From NCBI GenBank assembly GCA_017454745.1, contig JAFTCL010000075.1, forward strand, positions 1 to 52,938: DNA of 52,938 bases, given 5' to 3'. This DNA comes from Kiritimatiellia bacterium. Its GTDB lineage: Bacteria > Verrucomicrobiota > Kiritimatiellia > RFP12 > UBA1067. The notes beneath the pieces were generated by a model. It made no database searches. It saw only the letters and a program-made list of their open reading frames with translations, and had not been told where the DNA came from. This document shows positions 18,010-28,195 of the stretch, one piece after another. Each line of letters opens with the position of its first letter. The first letter of the stretch is position 1. A program made the position numbers and the translations under genes.

Positions 18010-21000
18010 CTATCGCTTTATCCGCAGGAAAGCTTTTGGTACGGAACCGTCGCCCGGAGTGACCCTGACGCGGACCGTTGTGCCGTCGCCGCCGGCCGCC
18101 TCGGCGTGGGGGTCGAGTTTCTTTTTCGGGCTTGTCCAGTCGTTCAGGTCGGTCGTCGCCTCGAAAAGCGCCGCCACCTTCGCGGCGGAGACCTCCACGG
18201 CGTTCTCGCCATCCTTGACGGTCACCGTGAGCGTCATCGAGGTATCCCCGCTCACGCTCGCCACCTCCGCGCCGTCGATCGTCACTTCCGGATCGTTTTC
18301 AAGGAGTGCCGACGCGCCGAGCAGCCACGAGTCCGCCGCATGCGCGCTGGCCAGCACCGCGTACGCGTCGCCAATGACGCCGTTCGCCCATTCGGCGAAG
18401 TCGTTCCACCGCTCCACGCTGCCACCGATGGCCTCGTCAAGGCCGGTGTCCGCGAACCGCGCGGTCTGCGTCCTGACGTCCGCCTCAGACGCGCCCTCTT
18501 CCAGCGTCTCTATCGTCGCGGCGGGCTCGAACTCCCCGCTCCAATTCAGCACGATCACCCCCTGCTGCGACGCGTTCAAGGCGGAGTCGAACATTCCCGC
18601 CGCGCCGATGTAGTACGTGGTCCCCTTGACGACCGTGAAACTGTTGGAGCTTACGCCGATCGAGTTGCCTTCTTCGTCCGTCAGGCTTCCGCAGAGCGCG
18701 ACCGTCGTCAGCGCGCCCACCGCGTCGCCGGTGTAGATGCCGAGGACGGTGAAGTAGGTCATGTAGCGGTTCTCGAACAGTTCGTCGTCGTATCCGTAAT
18801 ACGTAGAGCCGGCCGTGTTGAACTGCACCGTGCCGTTCGCGGGCGCCGTCCACTTCCACCACAGGGAATGGGGGAGCGTCGGGGCGGAGTTCTTAATGCA
18901 CTTGTAGAGCGGCTCGCCCGCCTCCATCGTCGCCCCGTCGTTGGACTGCGAGACCGTGCCGGACGGGCCGGAGAGCGTCGCCGCGTTCGCGAAGTTATCG
19001 TTGGCGATACCCGCCTCCCACCGCGCGTAGTACGTGGCGTCCCTCACGGCGCTGCCGCCGTAGGCCGCGCCGTTTTCGTCGAACCAGCCCGTGAACGTGT
19101 AGCCGCCGCGCGAGACAGCGGGCGCGGCGAGGCTCTCGCCGTGGTTCGCCGCGAGTGTAGTTCTCTCACCGCCCCCGGCGAGCGCGCCGCCGTCCGCGTC
19201 GAACGTCACCTCGTGCCGCAGCTCCCACGAGAGCCGGACCGTGCCGTCTATCACGCCGCTGTTGCGCTTGTCCGCCACCCCGACGCAGACGCGGTACGTC
19301 GTGCCGGACACCGCGTTGAAGTCAACCCGGCTCCAGAAGCGGCTGATGTCGTCCGCCTCGTAGTCGTCGCCGCTCGCCACCTCGACGAGCGCACCGAGCG
19401 CGTCGCCCGTATAGACGCCCAGCACCGTGTCGATCTCGCTGCCGTAATTGTCGCGGGATTCCGCCGTCGTGAAGCGCGCCGCGCCGTCCGCCGGCGCCGT
19501 CCACGTCCACCAGAGCGTGTTGGCGACGTCCGGCCATGCCGCCGCCAGCGGCTCGCCCGCCTCCACCGTCGCGTTGGAGTTCATCACCTCGTACGACCAG
19601 ATCGCCGGGCCCGGCGGGTTCAGCGTCCGGGCGGACGCGAAGTCGTCGTTGATCGGCTGCCAGACCGCCTCGAAGCTCTCGTTGCCCCTGATGACGGTGT
19701 CCTCCGTCAGGAATCCCGAATGGTTGGCGGCCATCCATCCGAGGAACCAGTAGCCGTCGCGGAACGCCTGCGGCATGGCGTCGCGGAGCGCATCGCCGAC
19801 CGGCACGCCCGTCGGCAGCAGGGCGGTGTTCGTCGCGATGCTCCCGCCAGCCGCGTCCAGCGTCACGAGCAGCTTCTCATAGCTCCAGTTCAGCACGATT
19901 TCGCCGAGGTTCCCGTCCATCCTGTACGAGCCGACGCCGACATGCACGGTGTCGTACTTTGCGACCTCCAGTGAGTTGGAGCTGGCCCGCAGGTACTGCG
20001 GATACTCCACGTCGTCCGTGACGAGGATGTCGTCGTTGAACGCCAGCTCCACGTTCCCCCAGGTCCCGGCCGCGTCGTCGTAGAAGCGCTTGTAAAGGCC
20101 CATCACCGTGTCCAGCTCCCCACCGTCCGCGCGCGTGGAGCCGACGGTGTTGAACTGCACGACGCCAGCGTAGGGGAGGCGGTCGATCTTCCACCACAGC
20201 GTCGCGTCCGCGCCGTGCGAGGCAACGAGCGGATCGTACTCCCACGCGCTCGCGTCGGTGTTGAAGGCCGATGTCGTCACCCCGCCCAGCCCGTACGCGC
20301 CGCTTTCGAGCGCAGTCGCCCCGGCGGGCCTGTCGTTCCCAGGCCTTGCCCGCCACGTCGCGTAGAACGTCGTGTCGTTGGTGATGACCAGGCTCGGCGT
20401 GACGAGGGTTCCGCTCGTTCCCTCGCCGCCCGAAGGTACGCTGCTCCAACCGGCGAAGACGTACCCATCAAGCGTCGGTTCGTTCGAAAGCGCATTCTCG
20501 CCGACTGCCGCGTCTGCCTTCGATGTCAGCGACTGTATGCCGCTGCCGCCGAAGCTGCCGCCCTGCGCATCCAGGTTCAGCTGCCACGTGTCGTACCACT
20601 TCAGGTTTATCGTCCCGTACGGCGCCGGCCTGATCCTGTTGAGTGCGGCGTCGAAGGACCGCGAATGGCCGGACACGCCGACGATGTACTCCGAATAGCG
20701 CCCGTCGGACACTGCGGAGCCGTAGCCGCTCGCCACGAGGTCCGCCACCCTGGCGTTCCTCACCCGGTAGATGGCGATGAGCGGGTCGAACGGCTCCCCG
20801 TCCGGCCCAACGGATCCTGCCGCATCTACGCACAGCCGGAAAACGCTCCCCGCCTCGATATAGTACCAGACCGTGTTCGTCGCCGTGGAATCCACCTCCA
20901 GCATCCTGTCGCCATCCTCCAGCGTCGCGTTTCGAGTGTCGATGCTGACGGAGCCGTCCTCGATGTGGGTGTAGGTGAAGGTCTCGGAATTGGCGTAGTC

Positions 21001-24000
21001 GTCGTTCCTCGGCACCCAGTGCGCGTAGTACGTCGCGATGCCCGTGCAGATCGTGTCCGCGTTGATCTGCTCGCCGCCGGCCCGCTCCGTCCACCAGCCG
21101 CCGTCGGCGTACTGCCCCGCCTCGAACGCGAGAATCCTCGGCAGATAGCCGAGCGGCAAGCCGTAGTAGAGGTTCGTGGTGATGGAGCCCGTGATGTCGC
21201 CTGTCTCGATGGACTCCTTGATCGCGCCGCCGTTACCGTCGAACGTGATCGTTACGTCATCAAACATCACCCAGTTGAGCCGCACGTCGCCCTCCGCGCC
21301 CCTCTTGCCGGCGATTTCGATGTAGTAGGTCTCTCCCGCCTCGGCGTAGAACGTGAAGACGCTCTCGCCAGGATCGTCCCCGCCGTCATCGACGCCACCC
21401 ACCCAGACAAGCCCGCCGCCGGAGAGGCGCGAGACGCCAAGCACCGTGTCGATGGAGGAGAATGTCGTCGTGAAGCGCGCGCTTCCACTTTTCGGCGCGG
21501 TCCACACCCACCACACCGTGTTCGTGGCCTTCAATGCGCCCATCCGCTCGGCCAGCGGGTCGATCTCGTCCTGCGTCGCGTACCTGTTCGTGCCGTATGC
21601 CGAACCGTTTGCACCCGTGATGCGCGTGGCGTTCGCCCGCTCGTCGTTCACGGCTACCCTCTTCCAGTGCGCGTAATAGTACACCTCTAAGCAGGTGACG
21701 ATCGTGTCCGGCGTCACCCGGCAGTCGTACGGATCGTACCATCCGTCGAACACCTCGTCCGGCGTGTCGCTGGTCGCCACGGGCAGGGCGTTGCCGTAGC
21801 CCGTCCCGAGACTGCGTCCGAGGATGACGGCACGAGTGGCGAGCTCGTCCTTCCCGTCCACTTTCCCGTGCGTGTTCCTGAAATACACGATGCCGCTCTG
21901 CGACAAGTCGTCATACACGTAGCCGCCGTTCACGACGAGCGAAAAGCGCGTCGCGTCCTCTCGTCCGCCCGTCAGCTCCGGATCCATCCCGGTGGGGATG
22001 GAATGTGCCTTTACCGTGACGGTGTAGATGCCCGTCGCGACGTCCCCCGCCGCGATCCTCACGCCCTCCACGTTGTTGAGGCGGTCCGGGCTGTTGCGCG
22101 AATTGGGGTAGTACGTGGTGCGGCCGTCGGGGGACGTCACCGTCAGGTCGAGGTCGTTGACGAGATGTGACGCGTTTTGGTTCACCACCGGGTTGCCCGG
22201 CGCGTCCGTATAGGCCATGACGATGGAAAGCGGCGTCCCCGCACTGGCGTGGACGTTGAACGTGCGCGTCTCATCCTCCGCGATGATTTCGCCGTCATTG
22301 ATCGCCACGCCGAAGGACGGCTGCACGGTGTTTAGGATGTTCGCCTGCCCCCACCCCTCCACGTTGTTCGGGTAGGTACTGGGTATCTCCCGGTATTCCC
22401 CGGTTCCGTACTGGCCGGGGGAGAGGCTCTTCGCGCCCGCAATGAGCAGCGCCTTGATCGTCGCGCCGTCGGGGTTTGCGATGCCCCAGCGCTCGACCAG
22501 CCACTGCCGCACCAGCGCGGCGGAGCCGGCCACGAGCGGCGTCACCATGCTCGTCCCTTGCATATACTGGTAGTGTTCGTCATAATAATACAAAGAATAG
22601 TCCTTTGGCCACAGATCCGTGTTCGCCGGAAGCATGGAGAGGATTCCCGTGCCGGGCGCCACGATGTCCGGCTTGATGCGCCCGTCGCGGCACGGCCCGC
22701 GGCTGGAGAATGCCGCCATTCCCTGATGGATGCCGTCGTACGGCTGCGTATAGTAATCGTCCCAAATAGGTTTCGTATAGCTATACGTCATCTTCGTCGC
22801 ATACTTCCCCTCGGTGCGGTAGGTCTCGGATGCGCCGACCACCATCGCGTTCTTGGAAGTCGCCTCCTGGCCGAGCGAGAGTCCCGTGTCGATGACGCCG
22901 TTTGTGTTGCTGTCGATTCCGTTGTTGCCGGCTGAACGGAGAATCAGCATGTCGGGATGCTCGAACATGAACCGGTCGTCGGCCTTGGTGTCTTCGGAAT
23001 ACTGCGCATTATATGATACACCCTTGTCTCCAGTTCCCCAACTGTTGGAATGGATGCGGACGCCGTTCGTGTACGCCTGTTCAAAGAGGGTGTACTCATC
23101 GCAATTAAAGCTAATTTCGTTGAGAGAATTATTTTTGTGACATTAAAAGACGAGATTCGCCTCGTAGGCGACGCCCTTGATCTCGCCGTCTGACTCCGTG
23201 CCGTTGCCCAGAACCGAGCCGGCTACGTGCGTTCCGTGGCCGTTGGGGTCGGCCAAGTTGCCGTCTCCGCAAACGTCGAACATGGCGGTGACGCGCCCGC
23301 GCACGTCCCGGTGCAGCGTTTCGAGGTTGCCTGTATCCAATCCCCCATCGCACACGCCCACGGTCTGCCCCTTGCCGGTCAGCCCGAGCCCGGTCTCGTT
23401 GCCGGGCCATACGGGGCGCACGTTCATCAGGTTCTCGTTCACCGCGACGTTGTTGTCGACCGTCGGCGTGAAGTACGGCTCGATCCAGTGGACGGCCCAG
23501 AGCCGCGCCAAGGCATCGATCCCCTCGCGCGTCAGCCTGGCGCGGATCGACGTGCCGCCCTCGACCAGCACTTCGCAGCCCGCGACGGCGCGGACGGTCT
23601 TGGCGACCGCCCCGCGCTCCGACGCCTCGAAGAGCGAGACGGAGAACACGGCGTCGTCGGCGAGCTTTGCTTCGACCGCCGCCGCGTCGCACTTGTGCTC
23701 CGGTTTGAACTCGCCGAGGTAGGCGTGCTCCACCTCCGCCGCGAACGCGGCGTAGTTCGTGGAGGCGATGCCCACGAGGTAGGCGTTCTCCGGGATGTAG
23801 CCGTAGATCCTGCCGCCGTGCTCCCTTATGCTCCGCCGCCACACGGCCGTCGTCTTCCCGTCGTGCTGGACGAGGTACACCGCGTATGGCGCGCGCTCTT
23901 CCTCCGCCTTTGCGGCGAAAAGCCTCGCCCCGCCCTTTTCCGGCCAGATCGTCTCAGTCTGGAGCCGGATCGGCTCCGCATATAACGTTAAGGTCGCCAT

Positions 24001-24057
24001 AGACGCAACCAAAGCAATCGCCACGAACCGTAACTTTACCATGGTTATTGTACACAT
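18010..24057 (-). pseudogene. giant secreted S8 subtilase with InlB/PPC repeats, interrupted by one in-frame TAA
   Basis: One reading frame of 2016 codons is broken only at codon 305 by TAA (23145-23143). There is a signal peptide, then a pro-region of about 200 residues. In the subtilisin catalytic domain, Asp237 (VGVCDGGLDTGN) and His277 (GHGTHVAGS) lie before the stop; Asn (RSAGNNG) and Ser503 (QGTSMVTP) lie after it. A beta-sandwich follows (SHLVNDLDLTVTSPDGRT), as in Kp43-like proteases. Then come five alternating units of an InlB/Listeria-Bacteroides-type repeat (ITFDGNGG... ARWE) and a PPC-like domain (ND.FANA... LWW.WTAP... FTT). In related proteases the stop position is usually Gln (LVFQS), so CAA to TAA explains it. 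A GGGGAG site supports ATG 24057. GC and codon use are higher than in neighbours. Nonsense mutation, sequencing error or readthrough remain possible. Confidence 0.8.
23143..24057 (-). CDS. N-terminal fragment of the subtilase (signal, pro-region, Asp and His only)
   Basis: If translation stops at the TAA, this 304-residue product is made. It carries the signal peptide, the pro-region and the first two residues of the catalytic triad but not the Ser or the oxyanion Asn, so it cannot be an active protease. The remaining frame, 23142-18010, has no good start with a ribosome site near its beginning, so the rest would probably not be made. Just after the stop there is an AT-rich patch of about 50 bases that differs from its GC-rich surroundings. 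Confidence 0.55.
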   Translation of the reverse strand: MCTITMVKLRFVAIALVASMATLTLYAEPIRLQTETIWPEKGGARLFAAKAEEERAPYAVYLVQHDGKTTAVWRRSIREHGGRIYGYIPENAYLVGIASTNYAAFAAEVEHAYLGEFKPEHKCDAAAVEAKLADDAVFSVSLFEASERGAVAKTVRAVAGCEVLVEGGTSIRARLTREGIDALARLWAVHWIEPYFTPTVDNNVAVNENLMNVRPVWPGNETGLGLTGKGQTVGVCDGGLDTGNLETLHRDVRGRVTAMFDVCGDGNLADPNGHGTHVAGSVLGNGTESDGEIKGVAYEANLVF

Positions 24058-24100
24058 TGGAGTTCTCCCCAAAGCAAGAATTAGCTCAAAAGAAGTTATA

Positions 24101-24130
24101 ATTTTACCATTTTAACATTTTTACGGTCAA
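24101..24130 (-). promoter_or_regulatory. sigma70-like promoter of the subtilase gene
   Basis: On the minus strand, TTGACC (24130-24125), an 18-base spacer and TAAAAT (24106-24101) lie about 45 bases before the start codon. It is divergent from the lgt promoter and about 70 bases from it. The intergenic stretch 24058-24262 otherwise holds no gene. Confidence 0.6.
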
Positions 24131-24200
24131 TTATAAATGCCGGATTTTTGCGATAAAATGAAACTTGAATTTTCTGACGATTCTTCCATATATTCGCCGC

Positions 24201-24230
24201 TTGACTTGCGTCGATCGTTTTTTGTAAAAT
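24201..24230 (+). promoter_or_regulatory. sigma70-like promoter of lgt
   Basis: TTGACT (24201-24206), an 18-base spacer and TAAAAT (24225-24230). Transcription should start near 24237, just before the GGAGG ribosome site of lgt. It has the same spacing and -10 sequence as the divergent subtilase promoter. Confidence 0.65.
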
Positions 24231-24262
24231 CTTAATGTTTTCATGTTGGAGGTTTGTTGGTT

Positions 24263-25075
24263 ATGCATTCTGAACTTTTTTCGTTGGGACCATTCACCGT
24301 CCACTCGTTTGGGGTGTGCATGGCGACCGGCTTTTTACTCGGCTGGTGGGTGGTTTCCTATTTGTGCCGGAAAACCGGGCAGAACGCCGACAGCATAAGC
24401 TCGCTGCTGACTTGGCTGATGGTGTCGGCAATAATCGGCGCCCGGGCCGCTTATGTGATCGAGCACTGGAACGCCGAGTTCGCCGGTCACCCCGCGCAGA
24501 TATTCCGGATTGACCAGGGCGGGTTGATGTTCTATGGCGGACTGATAGCGGCGGCAGCGGGTCTGGCGTTGTTTGCCAAAATCAGCCGCCGACATTGGTT
24601 TGAAATCACTGATCTGGTGTTGACAGCTGTGCCGCTCGGCCACGCCTTCGGTCGGATTGGCTGTTTTTTCCACGGCTGCTGCTACGGACGAATCGTAAAA
24701 AACGGCTGGGGCGTCTGTTTCCCGAAATACTCGCCCGCCTGGCATGAACAGTTAAACGCCAACCCGCCGCTGATCGACCAGTTCACAGCGCAGAGCCTTC
24801 CGGTCATCCCCACCCAGTTGATCGAGGCCGGATGCAACTTTCTGCTCTTTCTCTTTCTGTTCGCGAACTACACCAAACGCCACCACCTTCGCGGATTCCA
24901 GTCCGGATGTTACCTGATGGGATACGCGGTTATACGTTTTTGCATCGAATACCTGCGCGGCGACCCCCGGTTCGCGGTAGGCCCGTTCTCCATCAGCCAA
25001 ACCATCAGCTTCGCGGTGTTCTTAGCCGGAGCCGTCATCCTATACCACACACTCCATGGAAAAAAACTTGCTTAG
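24263..25075 (+). CDS. lgt: prolipoprotein diacylglyceryl transferase
   Basis: Lgt moves a diacylglyceryl group from phosphatidylglycerol to the lipobox Cys of prolipoproteins in the inner membrane, the first step of lipoprotein maturation. The 270-residue product has about seven membrane helices. It carries the Lgt signature in a Cys-rich version: GHAFGRIGCFFHGCCYGR, where other bacteria have GRIGNFINGE. The C-terminal segment FCIEYLRGDPRF keeps the conserved Arg/Glu/Arg-Asp pattern. GGAGG lies 10 bases before ATG 24263; the upstream in-frame TTG overlaps that site. The glycosyltransferase gene starts inside its last 20 bases. Several proteins encoded in this window have lipobox-like signals and are possible substrates. 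Confidence 0.93.
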   Translation: MHSELFSLGPFTVHSFGVCMATGFLLGWWVVSYLCRKTGQNADSISSLLTWLMVSAIIGARAAYVIEHWNAEFAGHPAQIFRIDQGGLMFYGGLIAAAAGLALFAKISRRHWFEITDLVLTAVPLGHAFGRIGCFFHGCCYGRIVKNGWGVCFPKYSPAWHEQLNANPPLIDQFTAQSLPVIPTQLIEAGCNFLLFLFLFANYTKRHHLRGFQSGCYLMGYAVIRFCIEYLRGDPRFAVGPFSISQTISFAVFLAGAVILYHTLHGKKLA

Positions 25076-25874
25076 CGTGGTGATTCCAGCCAAAAACGAG
25101 GCTTCCCACATCCGGGACTGTATCGGCGCATTCGATGCTTTTTCCGCCGATGGCCGTTGCGAGGTGCTGGTAGTGGACAACTTTTCCGACGACGGAACCG
25201 CCGAAATCGCGAAAACCTGCGGCGCGACGGTCTTTTCGGTCGGCCCTGAGCGCAGCGCCCAGCGCAACTTCGGTTGGCGCCACGCCAACGGCGATTACGT
25301 GATGTTCATCGACGCCGACATGATTGTGCCGGACACCACCACCGCAGAAATTCTGGAGCGGATAAACTCCCCTTCCCCGCCGGACGCGCTTTACATCCGC
25401 GAAGTCCGCACCGGGAGCGGCATCAGAACCGCCGCGCGGAATTTCGAGCGAAGCTTCTACGACGCCACCTGCATTGACGCGCTCCGCGTGGTGAGCCGTC
25501 CGCTGCTTGAGCAGATCGGCGGATACGACGAAAATCTGCTGGGGCCCGAAGATTGGGATCTGGACCGCAAGGCGCTGCAAATCACCCAAAACGTCGCTTT
25601 GACCGACGGGCATTTGTGGCACAACGAAAAATTCCTGACCTTGAAACGCACCCTGCAGAAAAAACGCTATTACTGCGGCGGTTGCGAACGTTACCGCGAA
25701 AAATGGCACAATGACGAGACTGTCCGCCGTCAGCTCGGCATAAAATACCGGTACTGGGGCGTCTTTACCGAAAACGGCAAGTGGCGCAAGCTGCTGCGGC
25801 ATCCGCTGTTGACCGCCGTGATGTTTTTCGAGCGTTTTTGCATTGGAGTGGTTTATTTGGCAAACCGCAAATGA
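25056..25874 (+). CDS. family 2 glycosyltransferase
   Basis: A 272-residue GT-A fold glycosyltransferase. The first 110 residues show the family 2 pattern: SVVIPAKNEASHIRDCI, VLVVDNFSDDGTAEIA, and the metal/nucleotide-binding DxD motif in FIDADM. GPEDWDLDRK corresponds to the ED acceptor-site motif. The C-terminus ends with a hydrophobic helix (about 248-268) that may sit on the membrane. No donor or acceptor can be named. The gene overlaps the end of lgt by 20 bases and has no ribosome site of its own, so translational coupling is likely. The secreted mannosidase gene follows after 14 bases. Confidence 0.85.
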   Translation: MEKNLLSVVIPAKNEASHIRDCIGAFDAFSADGRCEVLVVDNFSDDGTAEIAKTCGATVFSVGPERSAQRNFGWRHANGDYVMFIDADMIVPDTTTAEILERINSPSPPDALYIREVRTGSGIRTAARNFERSFYDATCIDALRVVSRPLLEQIGGYDENLLGPEDWDLDRKALQITQNVALTDGHLWHNEKFLTLKRTLQKKRYYCGGCERYREKWHNDETVRRQLGIKYRYWGVFTENGKWRKLLRHPLLTAVMFFERFCIGVVYLANRK

Positions 25875-25888
25875 CGAAAGGATAAGTT

Positions 25889-28090
25889 ATGACGACAACC
25901 AATAACAAAAAACATTGCGCGGCCGTGTTCGCCGCCATATCCGTTGCGGTTATCACCGCGAACGCCACCGCCAAAGAGCCGGTTGACTGCGTAAACACCG
26001 GCATCGGCTCGATCAGCCACATGCTGGTGCCAACCTACCGCACTGTCCAACGGCCCAATTCGCTTTTCCGTTTCAATGCGCCTTACGGCGACTACACCCA
26101 AGACGCGGTAACCGCATGCTGGATTCAAAACCCCGGTCACCGCGATTCCCCTGTATTTTCTTTCCATCCCTATTCCGGCACAGATGAAGGCGCTACCGGC
26201 GATTGGCGTTCATCTTGGGACCAGCCGCACGCCACGCCCTACCGTTATGACGCGCTGCTCGACACCTACAGCACCACCTTCTCCGTCGCGCCCGGCGAAA
26301 AAACTGCGATCTTCTCCTTCACCTTTGAAAAGGCGGAGACCCACGCCATCCAGTTCGGAACCCGCGACGGCAAAGGCGGCTACACGCTGGACGGCGCCAC
26401 GTTGACCGGAAAGGACGTGTTCCACGGTATGCGCGGTTGCCACGCGGACGTTTACCTCTTCGCGGAATTCGACCGCGCACCGACGGCGGTTAGAAAATCC
26501 GGCAACCGCACCGTAGCGGTCTTCGGCAAAGATGCCGGGGAAACGGTGAAAATGCGCGTCGGAATCTCCTATATTTCAAACGACCAGGCGCAACGCAACC
26601 TCCGCGCCGAAATCAGAGATTTCGACCTCGACCGTTTGGCGGCCGGTGCCCGCGCCGCATGGAACAAAACGCTGTCGCAGATTGAGGTGGATGGCGGCAC
26701 CGACGACCAACGCAGCGTTTTCTACACCGCGCTCTGGAGATGCTTCGAGCGCATGGTGAACATCACCGAGGACGGAAAATACTACAGCGGTTTCGACGGT
26801 AAGGTGCATGATACGGAGGGAGTGGATTTCTATACCGACGATTGGACTTGGGACACCTTCCGCGCCGCCCATCCGTTGATGACCATCCTGCAGCCAAACG
26901 AGGAAAGCGCAAAACTGGCCAGCTATATCAGGATGTCCGAACAGGATCCGGAACGCTGGGTCCCCGTCTTTCCCGGAGTTGCCGGCGACCGCCACTGTAT
27001 GGTAAACCGCCATCCGGCGATCATGTTCCTCGATGCCTGGCGCAAAGGCATCCGCGGTTATGACCTTGCAAAGGCGTTTGAGCTGATGGATCACACCGAA
27101 GAAACCGAATCGCTCATTCCCTGGCACCGCGGCCCGCTCACCGAACTGGACACGTTCTATAAAGAGCACGGCTATTACCCCGGATTGCACCAAGGGGAAA
27201 AAGAGACCGTCCCCGGCGTCCAGACCGACTGGGAACGCCGCCAATGCGTCTCCGTCACCCAAGGCGCCAGTTACGACGCTTGGGCACTGGCACAAATTGG
27301 ACGCGAACTTAAACTCGGCGCCGACCGTACCGCCAAATACGATGAACGCGCCAAAGGTTACGCCAAATTGTGGAATCCTAAAACCCAGTTCTTCCATCCG
27401 AAAGACAAAAACGGCGATTTTATCGAACCGCTCGACTACATGATTTGCGGCGGTTACGGCGCGCGCAATTACTACACCGAAAACAACGCTTGGACGTATA
27501 TCTGGGACGTACAGCACGACCTGCCCGGACTGGTCGAACTTTTCGGCGGCAAAGCCGCAATGTCCGCAAAACTGACCAAAATGCTCAACACCTCCGTTGG
27601 CGCAAAATGGGCGTTTTGCGGACAAATGCCAGACGGCTGCACCGGATTGATGGGCGTGTTCTCAATGGCGAACGAACCCTCCTTCCATATCCCCTACCTC
27701 TACAATTACACCGGCGAGCCGTGGAAAACGCAAAAGTTCGTCCGCAAGACGCTGGACTGCTGGTTCCGTAACGATCGAATGGGAATGTGCGGCGACGAAG
27801 ACGGCGGCGGCATGAGCGCGTATGCGGTATTCTCGATGATCGGGTTCTACCCCGTCACCCCGGGCATTCCCGAATACCAGTGGGGTTCGCCGGTGTTCCG
27901 CAAAGTTACCATCCACTTGGAAAACGGCAAGGATTTCGTGCTGGAATCGCCCGCATCATCCTACGAGACCAAATACGTCCGCTCGATTTCTGTAGCCGGC
28001 GGGGCAAAAACCGGTCCGCTCACCCCGCTCCGCCACGAAGACATTCTCAACGGTTTGCGGGTGGTTGTGGAGATGTCCAACCGCCCGTAG
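25889..28090 (+). CDS. GH92 family alpha-mannosidase, secreted
   Basis: GH92 enzymes are calcium-dependent exo-alpha-mannosidases that trim mannans and N-glycans. The 733-residue product has a signal peptide (cut near NATAK). The N-terminal beta-sandwich opens with VNTGIGSISHMLVP, and an alpha/alpha barrel follows. Family motifs include DWTWDTFRAAHPL, ANEPSFHIPYLYNY, GEPWKTQ, and a calcium/acid-site region GMCGDEDGGGMSAYAVFSMIGFYPV. In the last motif many members have G-Q or A-W at the Ala-Tyr position, so specificity may differ. An AAAGGA site lies 6 bases before the start. It follows the glycosyltransferase and precedes a phosphatase-type lipoprotein and a GH5-like enzyme, forming a small degradation cluster. 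Confidence 0.93.
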   Translation: MTTTNNKKHCAAVFAAISVAVITANATAKEPVDCVNTGIGSISHMLVPTYRTVQRPNSLFRFNAPYGDYTQDAVTACWIQNPGHRDSPVFSFHPYSGTDEGATGDWRSSWDQPHATPYRYDALLDTYSTTFSVAPGEKTAIFSFTFEKAETHAIQFGTRDGKGGYTLDGATLTGKDVFHGMRGCHADVYLFAEFDRAPTAVRKSGNRTVAVFGKDAGETVKMRVGISYISNDQAQRNLRAEIRDFDLDRLAAGARAAWNKTLSQIEVDGGTDDQRSVFYTALWRCFERMVNITEDGKYYSGFDGKVHDTEGVDFYTDDWTWDTFRAAHPLMTILQPNEESAKLASYIRMSEQDPERWVPVFPGVAGDRHCMVNRHPAIMFLDAWRKGIRGYDLAKAFELMDHTEETESLIPWHRGPLTELDTFYKEHGYYPGLHQGEKETVPGVQTDWERRQCVSVTQGASYDAWALAQIGRELKLGADRTAKYDERAKGYAKLWNPKTQFFHPKDKNGDFIEPLDYMICGGYGARNYYTENNAWTYIWDVQHDLPGLVELFGGKAAMSAKLTKMLNTSVGAKWAFCGQMPDGCTGLMGVFSMANEPSFHIPYLYNYTGEPWKTQKFVRKTLDCWFRNDRMGMCGDEDGGGMSAYAVFSMIGFYPVTPGIPEYQWGSPVFRKVTIHLENGKDFVLESPASSYETKYVRSISVAGGAKTGPLTPLRHEDILNGLRVVVEMSNRP

Positions 28091-28118
28091 GAATCGCAAG
28101 AAGCATCACCTTTGTATC

Positions 28119-28137
28119 GCGTTTCACCGAGAAACGC
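28119..28137 (+). other. 7-bp hairpin in the GH92 to phosphatase gap
   Basis: GCGTTTC and GAAACGC flank a 5-base loop. A second imperfect hairpin (GCCGGAA ... TTCCGGC, about 28154-28176) follows before the next ribosome site. They may separate mRNA segments within the cluster; neither has a T-run. Confidence 0.35.
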
Positions 28138-28195
28138 ATATCACCCAAAACCTGCCGGAAACGTTACCGTTCCGGCGACACAACGGAGTAACAGA

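Noticed and set aside
17953..21690. Long plus-strand open frames (673 and 491 codons) across the subtilase gene
   Set aside because: They are Arg/Val/Pro-rich shadows caused by the high GC of the real minus-strand gene, with no ribosome site or recognisable motif.
23143..23145. Reassigned stop codon or selenocysteine
   Set aside because: TAA ends many intact genes here, selenocysteine uses TGA, and the site shows no conserved Cys context.
26576..27625. A 349-codon minus-strand open frame opposite the first GH92 gene
   Set aside because: Shadow of the GH92 gene, Phe/Val/Gly-rich and without a known motif.
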